A stretch of DNA of 64,000 bases from Spirosoma utsteinense (GCF_014282275.1 NZ_VFIA01000022.1:49600-113599); one strand, 5' to 3'. Positions 24,850-35,327 are shown, counted from the stretch's first letter. Program-made: numbers and translations. The notes: generated from the sequence alone by a model not told the origin.

Positions 24850-26904
24850 ATGGCAAAGCAATCATCTTCTCCCGGCCTGTTCCAGCGTGAACTCGTTGGA
24901 ACGGCCATCCGGGAGTCGTTCGTCAAATTGAATCCCGCTATCCTGATCAAAAATCCGGTGATGTTCACCGTCGGGATCGGTACCCTGATCATGGTGCTGG
25001 TGAGCGGCTACATTGCCCTGACGGGCGATAAAGCACAGGGCTCGCTGGGGTACAACGTCTTTATTACGTTCATACTCCTTGTTACCGTGCTGTTCGCCAA
25101 TTTTGCCGAGGCTATTGCCGAAGCACGGGGAAAAGCGCAGGCCGAATCACTACGGAAAACCCGTCAGGAAACACCCGCTAAAATCATTCGGGCGGGGGGC
25201 AACAACAAACCCGATGCGGTCGACATCATTTCGTCGGCACAACTCAAAAAGGGGGATGTGTTCCTCTGCGAACCCGGCGACACGATTCCTTCAGACGGTG
25301 AGATAATTGACGGGCTGGCAACCATCGACGAGTCGGCCATTACGGGCGAATCGGCACCGGTTATCCGGGAAGCAGGTGGCGATAAATCGTCGGTGACGGG
25401 AGGCACAAAAGTACTCTCGGACAGGATCCGGGTTATTGTGACCACCCAGCCGGGCGAATCCTTCCTCGACAAAATGATTGCACTCGTTGAAGGGGCAACC
25501 CGTCAAAAAACGCCGAACGAGATTGCGCTGACCATCCTGCTGGCTGGCTTCACGCTTATTTTCATCATCGTCTGCGTAGCACTCAAACCTTTTGCCGATT
25601 ACGCCAACACGCCCATCACGATTGCGGCCCTGATCGCGCTCTTCGTGTGTCTGATCCCTACGACAATCGGTGGCTTGCTGTCGGCTATCGGGATTGCGGG
25701 TATGGACCGGGCGTTGCGCGCCAATGTAATTGCCAAATCGGGTCGGGCGGTGGAAACGGCTGGCGACATCGATACGCTGCTGCTCGACAAAACCGGTACG
25801 ATCACCATCGGCAATCGGAAGGCGACCCATTTCTACCCGGCGCCCGGCGTTTCAGAGGCCGACATGATCCGGGCCTCGGCGCTCAGTTCGCTGGCCGACG
25901 AAACCCCGGAGGGCAAGTCCATCGTCGAGCTGGCCGGTTCGCCGGTTACCAGCCGGCTATCGACCACCGGCGCGACGTTGATCAAGTTTACCGCCGAAAC
26001 GCGCTCGTCGGGTATCGATCTGACCAGTGGAGAACGTATCCGGAAAGGGGCAACCGACTCTATCCGCAACCTAGTGACGAGGGCTGGAAATACCTTTCCG
26101 GCTGAAACCGATACCCAGTCGAAAACAATTGCGGCCAACGGGGGTACTCCGCTGGTGGTGGCCCGGAATGATGTGGTTATGGGTGTCATCGAGTTGCAGG
26201 ACATCATCAAGCCCGGTATTGCGGAGCGCTTTGAAAGGCTGCGGAAAATGGGCGTAAAAACAGTCATGGTTACCGGCGACAATCCCCTGACCGCCAAATT
26301 TATTGCCGAGAAAGCAGGAGTCGACGATTATATCGCCGAGGCAAAGCCGGAGGATAAGATGCAATACATCCGGCATGAGCAGCAGGGGGGCAAGCTGGTC
26401 GCAATGATGGGCGACGGCACCAACGATGCACCCGCCCTGGCACAGGCCGATGTAGGCGTGGCCATGAACTCGGGTACGCAGGCCGCTAAAGAAGCCGGTA
26501 ATATGGTCGATCTGGACAATGACCCGACTAAACTAATCGAGATCGTTGAAATTGGGAAGCAGCTCCTGATCACCCGTGGTACGCTGACAACGTTCAGTAT
26601 CGCCAACGACGTAGCCAAATATTTCGCCATCGTACCGGCACTGTTCACCGGATCGATTCCGGCGTTGCAGGCGTTGAACATCATGGGGCTACACTCGCCC
26701 GAATCGGCCATACTGTCGGCTGTTATAGTCAACGCCATCATCATTCCTATGCTGATTCCGCTGGCTCTGCGGGGTGTCGAATACAAACCGATCGGGGCTT
26801 CGGCCCTGCTCCGCCGAAACCTGCTGATCTACGGCGTGGGTGGTATTGTGGCGCCGTTCATCGGCATTAAACTGATCGATTTAGCTGTCGGATTGTTTGT
26901 ATAA
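24850..26904 (+). CDS. kdpB: potassium-transporting P-type ATPase KdpB
   Basis: The 684-residue catalytic subunit hydrolyses ATP to drive K+ uptake through KdpA. Visible motifs: the actuator TGES (165-168), the phosphorylated D313 in DKTGTI, KPEDK, and the hinge [19 protein letters not shown]. Seven or so membrane helices are present at the ends and around residues 225-280. Length is typical. Starts 10 bases after a TACTACTA stretch. It is separated from kdpC by a GC-rich hairpin. Confidence 0.97.
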   Translation: MAKQSSSPGLFQRELVGTAIRESFVKLNPAILIKNPVMFTVGIGTLIMVLVSGYIALTGDKAQGSLGYNVFITFILLVTVLFANFAEAIAEARGKAQAESLRKTRQETPAKIIRAGGNNKPDAVDIISSAQLKKGDVFLCEPGDTIPSDGEIIDGLATIDESAITGESAPVIREAGGDKSSVTGGTKVLSDRIRVIVTTQPGESFLDKMIALVEGATRQKTPNEIALTILLAGFTLIFIIVCVALKPFADYANTPITIAALIALFVCLIPTTIGGLLSAIGIAGMDRALRANVIAKSGRAVETAGDIDTLLLDKTGTITIGNRKATHFYPAPGVSEADMIRASALSSLADETPEGKSIVELAGSPVTSRLSTTGATLIKFTAETRSSGIDLTSGERIRKGATDSIRNLVTRAGNTFPAETDTQSKTIAANGGTPLVVARNDVVMGVIELQDIIKPGIAERFERLRKMGVKTVMVTGDNPLTAKFIAEKAGVDDYIAEAKPEDKMQYIRHEQQGGKLVAMMGDGTNDAPALAQADVGVAMNSGTQAAKEAGNMVDLDNDPTKLIEIVEIGKQLLITRGTLTTFSIANDVAKYFAIVPALFTGSIPALQALNIMGLHSPESAILSAVIVNAIIIPMLIPLALRGVEYKPIGASALLRRNLLIYGVGGIVAPFIGIKLIDLAVGLFV

Positions 26905-26906
26905 CC

Positions 26907-26944
26907 GCGAGGGCCGGGCCTGGCGGACCAGGCCCGACCCTCGC
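26907..26944 (+). repeat. GC-rich hairpin between kdpB and kdpC
   Basis: Arms 26907-26923 and 26928-26944 form a 17-bp stem with one mismatch and a 4-nt loop, starting 3 bp after the kdpB stop. No T-tract follows, so it is not a terminator. It may stabilise the kdpB 3' end or tune kdpC expression, or it may be an inserted palindromic unit. Confidence 0.65.
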
Positions 26945-26962
26945 AAAAACCTGATTGACATC

Positions 26963-27526
26963 ATGAAATCTCATATTGGACCAGCCATTCGTCTGACACT
27001 TGTCATGCTGGTATTACTCGTTGTTATTTACCCCCTGCTGGTGGCCGGCATAGCCCGCTTCGCACCGGGGGCGGGCAAAGGAGAAACGGTTACCGCCAAC
27101 GGGAAGGTTGTTGGGTATGCCGTAATTGGTCAGAAATTTACGCAGGATCGCTATTTCAATAGCCGCCCTTCGGCAGTGGACTATAATGCGGCCGGTTCGG
27201 CCGGGTCGAACAAAGGCCCATCCAACCCCGATTACCTCACTGCGGTACAGGCTCGTATCGATACATTTCTGGTCCATAATCCCGGTGTAAGCAAAACGGA
27301 TATACCAGCTGAACTGGTCACGGCGTCGGGCTCGGGGCTGGACCCGGATTTGTCGCCTGCCGGGGCCAGGGTCCAGGTAGCCCGCATTGCCCGCGTTCGG
27401 GGTCTACCGGCAGCGCGGATAACGGAGTTGGTCGATCAGCATACCGAAGGGCCACTGTTAGGTCTGTTTGGACCATCCAACGTAAACGTACTTGCCTTAA
27501 ACGTGGCGCTCGATCAACTCAGGTAG
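26963..27526 (+). CDS. kdpC: potassium-transporting ATPase KdpC
   Basis: A 187-residue subunit with one N-terminal membrane helix (about 9-30) and a periplasmic domain carrying the family signatures FNSRPSAVDYN, GSNKGPSNPDYL, LVTASGSGLDPDLSP and ARITELVDQHT. It assists assembly and ATP affinity of the Kdp complex. The ATG at 26963 is chosen because the helix follows directly; the frame is open to 26897 but that would run through the hairpin. Confidence 0.96.
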   Translation: MKSHIGPAIRLTLVMLVLLVVIYPLLVAGIARFAPGAGKGETVTANGKVVGYAVIGQKFTQDRYFNSRPSAVDYNAAGSAGSNKGPSNPDYLTAVQARIDTFLVHNPGVSKTDIPAELVTASGSGLDPDLSPAGARVQVARIARVRGLPAARITELVDQHTEGPLLGLFGPSNVNVLALNVALDQLR

Positions 27527-27665
27527 CCGGTACCGACGCCTGAACCTATTGCCGAATACCTGTCTACAATCTGCTCATCCCGGCGATAGCTTCAGTAATC
27601 GATCTCGAAAAGCCGTATCCGTTAGGCCGGGAACGAAATAAACGGCCTGCGACAAAATTATCAAC

Positions 27666-28796
27666 ATGAAAACGTTTTTAACTACATCGGTCTTTGTGGC
27701 TGGCCTCCTCACCGCATCGATGGCACAAACGCCCGATACGACGGCCCCGGCATCACTGCCCGCTGATTCCAATACCGGATTACTCCTTTCGGGTTATATC
27801 GAAGCGTATTATACCCACGAGTTTACGGCACCAAAAACGGCGCAGGAACGGCCTGCTTTTCTCTATAATCACAAGCGAAACCGCGAGGTAAACATCAACC
27901 TGGCATTCGTGAAAGCGGCCTATACCACCGACCGTGTACGGGGAAATCTGGCCCTCCAGGTTGGTACCTATGCCCAGTATAATTATGCCGCCGAGCAGGA
28001 CCTGGTCCGGAATATTTTTGACGCCAACGCTGGCGTGAAACTGGCCAAAAACGGTGATCTGTGGCTCGACGTGGGTATTTTTACGTCGCATATCGGCTTT
28101 GAAAGTGCTATTTCCAAAGATTGCTGGACACTAACCCGCAGTATACTGGCCGAGAACTCGCCCTATTATCTGTCGGGTGTGAAACTGACCTATACGACCC
28201 CGAATAGCAAATGGACATGGCTTGGGTCGGTGGTCAATGGCTGGCAACGGGTCAGGAAACTGGATGGCTATAGCGGTCCTTCGTTGAGTACCCAGGTTCA
28301 GTACCGACCGTCGTCGAAGCTGACGCTGAACTGGAGCACGTTCATTGGCTCCGACAGAGCCGATTCCCTGCGGCAGGGGCGCTTCTTCAACAACGTCTAC
28401 GCGATCATCAATCCTGGCGGACGGTTTGGGTTGATTGCAGGATTCGATAGTGGTTCCGATCGTAAGCCCGTAATCAGCAACGGTGATCGTCGGCGCGTCG
28501 GTAGCGGCCGTTATGTCTGGTATTCGCCCGTGGTGATTGCCCGCTACAAAACCACCGGCCGAAGCTACGTGAACGGCCGCGTCGAATTTTACGACGATAG
28601 AAACGGAGTGATCATCGGCACGCCCGATTTCCGGACCTGGGGCTATTCGGCAGGATATGATTACGCTATTCTGCCCAACGCCCTGTTCCGGGTCGAAGGC
28701 AAAGTATACAAAAGCAAAAACCCTGTTTTCGATAGCAGGGAGGGGTTGAGCAGAACCAATACATCGCTGACAACGAGTCTGGCGGTAAGCTTCTAA
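27666..28796 (+). CDS. outer-membrane beta-barrel porin of the kdp locus
   Basis: The 376-residue protein has a signal peptide (cleaved near MAQ, residue 21) and a long series of alternating strands ending in an aromatic C-terminus (LAVSF), as in outer-membrane barrels of the BBP2-type porin family. Its location between kdpC and the sensor genes suggests it lets K+ or another solute cross the outer membrane for Kdp; such porins are often found beside kdp genes in Bacteroidota. Substrate selectivity cannot be read from the sequence. Confidence 0.8.
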   Translation: MKTFLTTSVFVAGLLTASMAQTPDTTAPASLPADSNTGLLLSGYIEAYYTHEFTAPKTAQERPAFLYNHKRNREVNINLAFVKAAYTTDRVRGNLALQVGTYAQYNYAAEQDLVRNIFDANAGVKLAKNGDLWLDVGIFTSHIGFESAISKDCWTLTRSILAENSPYYLSGVKLTYTTPNSKWTWLGSVVNGWQRVRKLDGYSGPSLSTQVQYRPSSKLTLNWSTFIGSDRADSLRQGRFFNNVYAIINPGGRFGLIAGFDSGSDRKPVISNGDRRRVGSGRYVWYSPVVIARYKTTGRSYVNGRVEFYDDRNGVIIGTPDFRTWGYSAGYDYAILPNALFRVEGKVYKSKNPVFDSREGLSRTNTSLTTSLAVSF

Positions 28797-28813
28797 CCTG
28801 ACGCGAACCGGCA

Positions 28814-29953
28814 ATGCGGCCCTACACGATGCTCCCCAACGACCAGAACGCCGAACGTTTCCTGAACCTCATCCGCGAATCGCGTCGCGGCCGGCTGAAA
28901 GTATATATCGGCATGAGCGCGGGCGTAGGGAAATCATACCGGATGCTTCAGGAAGCTCATGCGCTCCGGCGTAATGGTATCGACGCCCGCATTGGCTTTA
29001 TTGAAACCCACCAGCGTGCCGAAACCCAGGCGCTGGTGGTAGGTTTACCCGCTATTAGCCGGCGTCGGTTGTTCTACAAAGGGCGGGAACTGGACGAGAT
29101 GGACGTTCAGGCCGTGATCAATACCCATCCTGAGCTGGTGATTGTCGATGAGCTGGCACATACGAACATTCCGGGTTCCAAAAATGAAAAACGCTGGCAG
29201 GATGTACTCGACATTCTGGATGCGGGCATCAACGTGATCAGCGCGGTCAATATTCAGCATATCGAAAGTCTGTATGATGAAGTACACGCCATAACGGGGG
29301 TTGGCGTGACGGAGCGGGTGCCGGATAAAATCCTGCAAATGGCCGACGAGGTAGTCAACATCGACCTTACTGCCGACGAACTGATTGCCCGCCTGAAAGA
29401 AGGAAAGATCTACGACCCGGCCAACGTGCAGACAGCCCTGACCAATTTTTTTCAGCCTGGTACGATTCTGCAACTGCGCGAACTGGCTTTGCGGGAGGTG
29501 GCTTCGGCCGTAGAGCGTAAAATTGGCCGTACACTACCGCCCGGTACCCAGCCCAAGGGCGAGCGGTTTCTGGCCAGTATCAGTACGAACCATGAAGTGG
29601 CCCGGCGCGTGATTCGGAAGACGGCCCGTCTGGCTGCCTATTACCAGTCGCGCTGGTATGTGCTCTACGTGCAGACACCCAACGAAGCCCCCGACCGGAT
29701 ACGGCTCGACCTCCAGCGGCATCTGATCAACAATCTGAAGCTGGCTACCGAGCTGGGTGCCGAGGTGATTCAGGCAAAAGGGAATAACGTCGTCAACTGC
29801 ATCGTGGATGAGGCCGACAAGCGTAAGGTGACCACGGTCTGTATTGGCAAACCCCACTTCAGCCTGACGCAGATTATTTTGCGGACCTTTGCGTTCAACC
29901 AACTGCTGAACAAACTGTCGGAGTCAGATACGGATTTGATCATTCTTTCTTAG
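28814..29953 (+). CDS. kdpD: truncated KdpD: sensor KdpD domain plus USP domain only
   Basis: The 379-residue soluble protein matches the N-terminal cytoplasmic half of KdpD: Walker A GMSAGVGKS (33-41), VDELAHTN, SAVNIQHIESL and TERVPDKIL, followed from about 250 by a universal-stress-protein domain ending at TDLIILS. The four membrane helices and the kinase half of classical KdpD are missing. A separate membrane histidine kinase gene follows 46 bp later and probably supplies the kinase function. ATG codons at 28814 and 28829 are both possible starts. Confidence 0.92.
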   Translation: MRPYTMLPNDQNAERFLNLIRESRRGRLKVYIGMSAGVGKSYRMLQEAHALRRNGIDARIGFIETHQRAETQALVVGLPAISRRRLFYKGRELDEMDVQAVINTHPELVIVDELAHTNIPGSKNEKRWQDVLDILDAGINVISAVNIQHIESLYDEVHAITGVGVTERVPDKILQMADEVVNIDLTADELIARLKEGKIYDPANVQTALTNFFQPGTILQLRELALREVASAVERKIGRTLPPGTQPKGERFLASISTNHEVARRVIRKTARLAAYYQSRWYVLYVQTPNEAPDRIRLDLQRHLINNLKLATELGAEVIQAKGNNVVNCIVDEADKRKVTTVCIGKPHFSLTQIILRTFAFNQLLNKLSESDTDLIILS

Positions 29954-29999
29954 GACAAACCGGTAAAGGCCACGTTACCTTTACTTCCTTCCAATTCCC

Positions 30000-31751
30000 A
30001 TGACCCTTAAAGCCAAAGTATCATCAGCCCTGTTTTTTCTGTTCATGATCATTCTGTTGCTGAGTGGGTTGAGCGCTTATTATCTCGATCGTCTCGCCGA
30101 TGATTCGCAGGCGATTTTGACGGATAATTATGTGTCGCTTGAGTTTGTCAGCAATATGCAGAAGGCCATAGCCGACCGCACCGATCCTGATGCCATGAGT
30201 AATTTTGAGACGAACCTCAAAAAGCAGGAGCAAAATACGACTGAGGTAGGCGAAAAGGAAGCGACGCAGGCTGTACGCCAGGAGTTCAACCGGCTCCGGT
30301 CGGGTCAGCCTACCGATCCTGCAACGCTCAGTCGAATACAGCAGAATCTGTTTCGGATCGACGACTTCAACCGGCAGGCCATTATTCGCAAAAACGAAAC
30401 CGCCAAACAAACGGCGAAAGATGCCTTGCTCTGGCTGGAAATCGTCGGGACGTTATGCGTACTCATCCTGCTGTCGTTTATCATCAATTTTCCCGGCTAC
30501 ATTGCCAATCCTCTGCATGAGTTGACGCGGGGTATCAAACAGATTGCCAGCCGCAACTTTGAGGAACGGCTGCATTTCCGGTCGAGCGATGAATATGGCG
30601 AGCTGGCACGGTCCTTTAACTCGATGGCCCAAAAGCTGGACGAGTACGAGCATTCCAGCCTGGCGCGGGTGTTGTTTGAAAAGCGACGCATCGATACGCT
30701 TATCCAGATCATGAGCGAGGGCATTATCGGGCTGGATGAGAACCGCCGGGTCCTGTTTGCCAACCCGGTTATCTGTCGGCTGCTGGGTACCACGGAGCAC
30801 CAACTGACGGGAAAATATGCGCCCGACGTAGCTGCGTCCAACGACCTGATGCGGACGCTGGTCCAGCCGTTGATGGCCAGCGCCCTGGCCCCGGCGGAAG
30901 ACAGTGGGCTACTGAAAATCTACGACGAAGGGCGGGAGAGTTATTTTAATAAACGGATTCACACCGTAGACGTAACGCGTACCGGCGAAGAGCAGGCACA
31001 ACTGGCTGGTTATGTGATTGTGCTCGAAAATATCACCTCCTATAAAGAGCTGGATTTAGCCAAAACCAACTTCATCGCTACCGTTTCGCACGAGTTGAAG
31101 ACGCCCCTGTCGAGCATTAAAATGAGTTTGACCTTGCTCAACGATAACCGGATCGGGCAGTTGAACGATGAGCAGAAACTACTGGTGGGAAACGTTCGCG
31201 ACGACGCCGACCGCCTGCTGAATCTCACCAGCGAACTGCTGAACATGGCGCAGGTGGAGTCCGGGCAGATTCAGCTGAACCTGCAACCGGTCGTACCTGC
31301 TGAAGTTATCCACTATGCCATCAGCGCGCTGCAAACGCAGGTCGACCAGAAACGCCTTAACCTCCAGGTACATATCCCGACTGGCCTGCCGCCCGTGCTG
31401 GCCGACCCGGATAAAGCCTCGTGGGTGCTCATTAACTTTCTGTCCAACGCCGTTCGTCACAGTCCCGGGGAGGCACTCATCGAGGTAAGCGCCCAGGTAC
31501 GGGACGGCTACGTAGAATTCCGGGTGCGGGATCACGGAGCGGGTATCCGGCCTGAACATCAGCTCCGCGTGTTCGACCGGTATTTCAAAGCATCGGCCAT
31601 GGGTCACGCTCAGGGAAACGAGCAAACCAGCGGTACGGGCCTCGGTCTGGCCATATCGAGCGAATTTATCCAGAGTATGAACGGCCAGATCGGGCTGGAT
31701 ACGAGCGTAATCGACGGGGCTTCGTTTTACTTCCGGCTGGCGGTGGTGTAG
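30000..31751 (+). CDS. membrane histidine kinase (HAMP-PAS) of the kdp locus
   Basis: The 583-residue kinase has two membrane helices (about 9-29 and 143-165) around a helical periplasmic domain, a HAMP linker (about 166-218), a PAS domain (about 227-350), HisKA with H364 (ATVSHELKTPL) and a HATPase domain ending with GTGLGLAIS. It sits directly behind the half-length KdpD and likely completes a split KdpD. Its receiver partner is probably the NtrC-type regulator upstream of the operon. It converges on the DUF5686 gene with 22 bp between. Confidence 0.88.
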   Translation: MTLKAKVSSALFFLFMIILLLSGLSAYYLDRLADDSQAILTDNYVSLEFVSNMQKAIADRTDPDAMSNFETNLKKQEQNTTEVGEKEATQAVRQEFNRLRSGQPTDPATLSRIQQNLFRIDDFNRQAIIRKNETAKQTAKDALLWLEIVGTLCVLILLSFIINFPGYIANPLHELTRGIKQIASRNFEERLHFRSSDEYGELARSFNSMAQKLDEYEHSSLARVLFEKRRIDTLIQIMSEGIIGLDENRRVLFANPVICRLLGTTEHQLTGKYAPDVAASNDLMRTLVQPLMASALAPAEDSGLLKIYDEGRESYFNKRIHTVDVTRTGEEQAQLAGYVIVLENITSYKELDLAKTNFIATVSHELKTPLSSIKMSLTLLNDNRIGQLNDEQKLLVGNVRDDADRLLNLTSELLNMAQVESGQIQLNLQPVVPAEVIHYAISALQTQVDQKRLNLQVHIPTGLPPVLADPDKASWVLINFLSNAVRHSPGEALIEVSAQVRDGYVEFRVRDHGAGIRPEHQLRVFDRYFKASAMGHAQGNEQTSGTGLGLAISSEFIQSMNGQIGLDTSVIDGASFYFRLAVV

Positions 31752-31773
31752 AGAGACGCTGTTTTGCCGCTGA

Positions 31774-34308
31774 TCAGAAAGCCAGCCAACCAGAGAGTTT
31801 GATGGAAAAGGGGGTGACCGGTATGCCGGTGCGGCTGACATTGTCGCGGTAGGTAAGCCGGTGGATGGCATCGACCCGCAGAACTTTGAAGATATTATCG
31901 ATGCCGTAGCCGACTTCGACATATGGAGTCCGGGTAAGTGAGCTAAATCCCTCGACCGGGTTGCCCTGCGCGTCAGTGCCGGGGATCATAGCCAGGTTGG
32001 ATGCCGATACACTACCGGCCAGCACTTTAGCCGTGACCAGTTCGCGCCATTTCAGGCGTCTAAGCAGCGGAATCCGGTTGAACAGCAGTCCGGCGAAGTT
32101 ATGTTCGAATTGTACCGTAGCCCAGCGGTCGCAAACGAACTCGAAGTAATTCATCAGGTTGTAAGCATTTCCCACGTAGAAGAACGACTCGTTGCCCAGT
32201 GGGGTGTAGAGTAGGGGATACGGAACGGTAGACGGGATAATGCCCGCCCCCAGCGAGTAAAAAGTCCGGCCCAGCACCCCCACGCGAAACGAGTGTTTCA
32301 TGGTCACGGCCACCCGATGGTACGTAAAGTCGCTGCCCAGCACATCCCGTAGGCCAAGGGTATAGCGCAGGGTGTAGATAGGTTTGCGGGTAGCTCCGGC
32401 ACTTACCCGAACGTTGTCGTTCTGGAGCATGACCTCGTCAGGTGCGAAGCGGGTTTCTGAGCTTAGCTCGGTCGTCCGGTACGTCGTCCGAACTTCCTGA
32501 TCCAGGTCGCGGGTCTGAGGCTGGAAAGCAAAGGGAAACAGCGGCTCGAATGTCCGGTTGCGAAGAGCGATCGTCTGGGTGAATCCCCGGCCCAGCTCGC
32601 GCCGGAAATAGGCCAGATTATCTTCCTGGAAATAAGGACGCCGGATGGTACCGAAGCGCGAGTAAGCGGCAAAGAGCGAGTTGTTGCCAATGTTGTCGGC
32701 CGAGACGCCAATGCGTTCCAGGTCATACGTCCTCCGGACACCAATGACCGTCCAGGGTTTTCGGTTCAGTACATATTCGACGCCAGCGCTGTACTTAAAC
32801 GCCTGATCGCGGGTTCCATAAGCCACGTAGCCGTCCAGCAGCCATTTACGGCTGAACCCGGTATTGGTTCGTCCGCCGATCCGAAAGCGGTTTCCTTCAA
32901 CCGTATTGTAGGCGTATGAATACAGAATAGGCCCCAGGTCGATGTTGAGCTGGTTGATGGGTTTGTAGCCCAGCACCCCAAGCTTGATGATCTCACCGGC
33001 TACTTTTATAAACGGAACGTTTCGTACCGAATCGACTACGCGCATGGCCTGCCACTCGCTGGGCGACAGGGAGTCGGGCCGGACGCTTTTCCAGAAACCG
33101 GCATCGGCAGTCCGGAAATCGTCAGCCAGTTCAATCGATGGGTCATAAAAGCCAACGTCTTTGGGGTCGTTCTCGATGATGTTGCGGGCGGTGGCGAAGA
33201 ACCGAATCAGCGCACCGGGTGCCCGCGGGGCAGGCTCGTCGGTGTCGATGGTTACCTGCGTCTGGGTTGGGAAACGGATGCCCGAAGCGGTTTTATCCCA
33301 TTCCTGCTCAATGTGCAGTTCGTCGACGAAGTTGATATTGGCCCGCTTGTCGACGCGGGCATCCACCTGCGCCAGGGCCATTTGCAGGGTATCGATCCAG
33401 ACGGTTCCTACAAAAGCCAGGTCCGTAGCCCGTTTGGGCGAAAACTCAATTTCGTAGCAGATCGCGTTGCCCAGCGAGACGGTATCTTTCAGGTGAAAGG
33501 TATACACCGTTTCCCACTGGCTGCCGATGGGTGAGGGAATATCTTTCTGGAGAATATTGAGCGCATTTCGATAGAAATTATACTGCTGAAAAGACGCACC
33601 GGTCAATTGTGCAATCAATCCTCCATCACTCACGCCCACCCCGGTTACGTGCGATTTCAGTACCCGTTCCTTGGCTTTGTCGGGTTTGCTGCGGGCATAG
33701 AAGTTAGAAAACGTTTCGGAGATGAAGACAGGGACAGCCGGCTTTCCATTCTCGTCGATAATGGCGGGCAGCTTACCCAGCAACCGCCCGATGGGGCCGG
33801 GTCGACGATTCTTTTTTCGCTTCTCGGCGAAATTATTGATGTACCCTTCAATTTTAGTGTAGCTGTCGTACTGATAGGCGCTTAATCGGGAAGGGTCGTA
33901 CTGGTCCCGCCGACGAATCGTCTCCCGTATGACACGATAGGCCGGGTCACCCCCTTTAGCATATACCCGTACTTCCTGAAGGCTGGTAGCGGTGGGTTTC
34001 AGCTGGGCATCGATGGTTTGTCTCGGAAGCGATGCGAGCGGGTAGGAACGGGTGGTGTAGCCGAGGCTGAGGACAAGCAGCGAATCTGATAATTGCCTGA
34101 TCTGGAGAGAGTAGCGGCCTGCAGCATCGGAGGTAGTTCCCACTGTCTGGCCCTTTACAGCGATGCTGGCGAACGGAATACCCTCACCAGTACCCGCATC
34201 CGTTACGCGACCGCTGATAACATAAGTGGTTGGTTGCGCGAATAGCGACAGCGGCCAACTAAGCAGTACTAAAGTAAAAGAAAAAAAAAGGTATAGTCGT
34301 AACTTCAT
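31774..34308 (-). CDS. DUF5686 outer-membrane protein with carboxypeptidase-regulatory-like domain
   Basis: The 844-residue protein has a signal peptide (1-24), an N-terminal CarboxypepD_reg-like beta-sandwich (about 29-110, ISGRVTDAGTGEGIPFASI), and a long DUF5686 region that includes an outer-membrane barrel, ending with FSIKLSGWLAF. The family is widespread in Bacteroidota; its function is not established. A lone gene, convergent with the kdp kinase. Confidence 0.85.
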   Translation of the reverse strand: MKLRLYLFFSFTLVLLSWPLSLFAQPTTYVISGRVTDAGTGEGIPFASIAVKGQTVGTTSDAAGRYSLQIRQLSDSLLVLSLGYTTRSYPLASLPRQTIDAQLKPTATSLQEVRVYAKGGDPAYRVIRETIRRRDQYDPSRLSAYQYDSYTKIEGYINNFAEKRKKNRRPGPIGRLLGKLPAIIDENGKPAVPVFISETFSNFYARSKPDKAKERVLKSHVTGVGVSDGGLIAQLTGASFQQYNFYRNALNILQKDIPSPIGSQWETVYTFHLKDTVSLGNAICYEIEFSPKRATDLAFVGTVWIDTLQMALAQVDARVDKRANINFVDELHIEQEWDKTASGIRFPTQTQVTIDTDEPAPRAPGALIRFFATARNIIENDPKDVGFYDPSIELADDFRTADAGFWKSVRPDSLSPSEWQAMRVVDSVRNVPFIKVAGEIIKLGVLGYKPINQLNIDLGPILYSYAYNTVEGNRFRIGGRTNTGFSRKWLLDGYVAYGTRDQAFKYSAGVEYVLNRKPWTVIGVRRTYDLERIGVSADNIGNNSLFAAYSRFGTIRRPYFQEDNLAYFRRELGRGFTQTIALRNRTFEPLFPFAFQPQTRDLDQEVRTTYRTTELSSETRFAPDEVMLQNDNVRVSAGATRKPIYTLRYTLGLRDVLGSDFTYHRVAVTMKHSFRVGVLGRTFYSLGAGIIPSTVPYPLLYTPLGNESFFYVGNAYNLMNYFEFVCDRWATVQFEHNFAGLLFNRIPLLRRLKWRELVTAKVLAGSVSASNLAMIPGTDAQGNPVEGFSSLTRTPYVEVGYGIDNIFKVLRVDAIHRLTYRDNVSRTGIPVTPFSIKLSGWLAF

Positions 34309-34598
34309 CCAGCCGTTGATTGCGCGTAACTCATACCATTAACCAACTGTTAGTCAACAGAGTTTACTAAATAATTGTACTATAGGAAGTTTGTGTTATG
34401 TGATTTTCGGTTTGGTAGCTTAAAACAGGGAAGCATCGAATAATAATCCATATGCCTGACAATCAGCTATCTCTTCTTCGTACATGTACGTCATAAAAAT
34501 CAGTTTCGTTGCAAAAGGGCAGAGCGCCGAGGTGAGGGTAATTGTAACCCTGCTGCCCTCAACGCTCCGCAATCCGTGCTGTATATCGCTCCGAAACC

Positions 34599-35327
34599 TT
34601 AGTTCAAGGCTGTTGTTTCTACCAGTTTCCCGGCAGGCCGGGCTGTTTGAATGGCGGCAATGCGCCACGTGCTCTCCTGACGTTTCAATACGTGGGTATA
34701 AATCAAGGTGGTGGTTTTAGCGGCATTGGAGGAGGTACCCTGAACAACGATCACATTGTCGGTCAGGGCTTCGGCATGGTCGACGGTTGGTAGCATCGGC
34801 TCGGTGGTCGGACTGAGTCGATCGGCACCTGTCCGCAGGGTTCCGTCTTCGGCTAGTACCGCCGTTTTTTTGTCCAGCACCGCGCTAATCGCTGTGGTGT
34901 CCTGTTTGCTGAGCGCGTCGGCATAGGCTGTTTCAGTGGCACGGGCAATCGAGTCGACCGAAGCCTTAGACAGCGGTCCGCCCTGCCTCGGCTGATCGCC
35001 CCGTACCAGTGTTTTGCCCGCATTGGCGAGTTTACCGAAAACGGGCAGATCGGCTGCGATACCACCCGCCACTACGACAGCGATCAGGGCCGGAATGACA
35101 AACTCCCGCCGGATACTGCCTGTTCGCCGGTCTTTGGTATAGCCCGTTATCGAAGCCCAGTTATTGACGATGTGAAACAGGGCTGCGGCCACGAACATCA
35201 CGCCAAACCAGGCGTGAATGTGCTCAACGGCATGAGAACCCTGAGCGAAATAGATGAGCAGCCCGGTCACGGACAGTACCAGAAAGACAAGCGCTACCGT
35301 GAGACTGACAAGATTTTTGGACTTCAT
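34599..35327 (-). CDS. DUF4405 membrane domain fused to an NTF2/SnoaL-like domain
   Basis: The N-terminal half (1-115) has three helices with histidines HIHAWFG and ALFHIVNNW, as in the DUF4405 family of putative membrane cytochrome-like proteins. The C-terminal half (about 125-242) looks like an NTF2/SnoaL-type fold (AYADALSKQDTTAISAVLDK, TLIYTHVLKRQESTWRIAAIQ). The combination suggests a membrane-anchored sensor or binding domain. The 290-bp stretch to its right-hand neighbour DUF5686 (34309-34598) holds no gene. Confidence 0.7.
   Translation of the reverse strand: MKSKNLVSLTVALVFLVLSVTGLLIYFAQGSHAVEHIHAWFGVMFVAAALFHIVNNWASITGYTKDRRTGSIRREFVIPALIAVVVAGGIAADLPVFGKLANAGKTLVRGDQPRQGGPLSKASVDSIARATETAYADALSKQDTTAISAVLDKKTAVLAEDGTLRTGADRLSPTTEPMLPTVDHAEALTDNVIVVQGTSSNAAKTTTLIYTHVLKRQESTWRIAAIQTARPAGKLVETTALN

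Noticed and set aside
25291..25830. 179-codon minus-strand frame inside kdpB
   Set aside because: kdpB has complete P-type ATPase motifs; the antisense product is compositionally odd.
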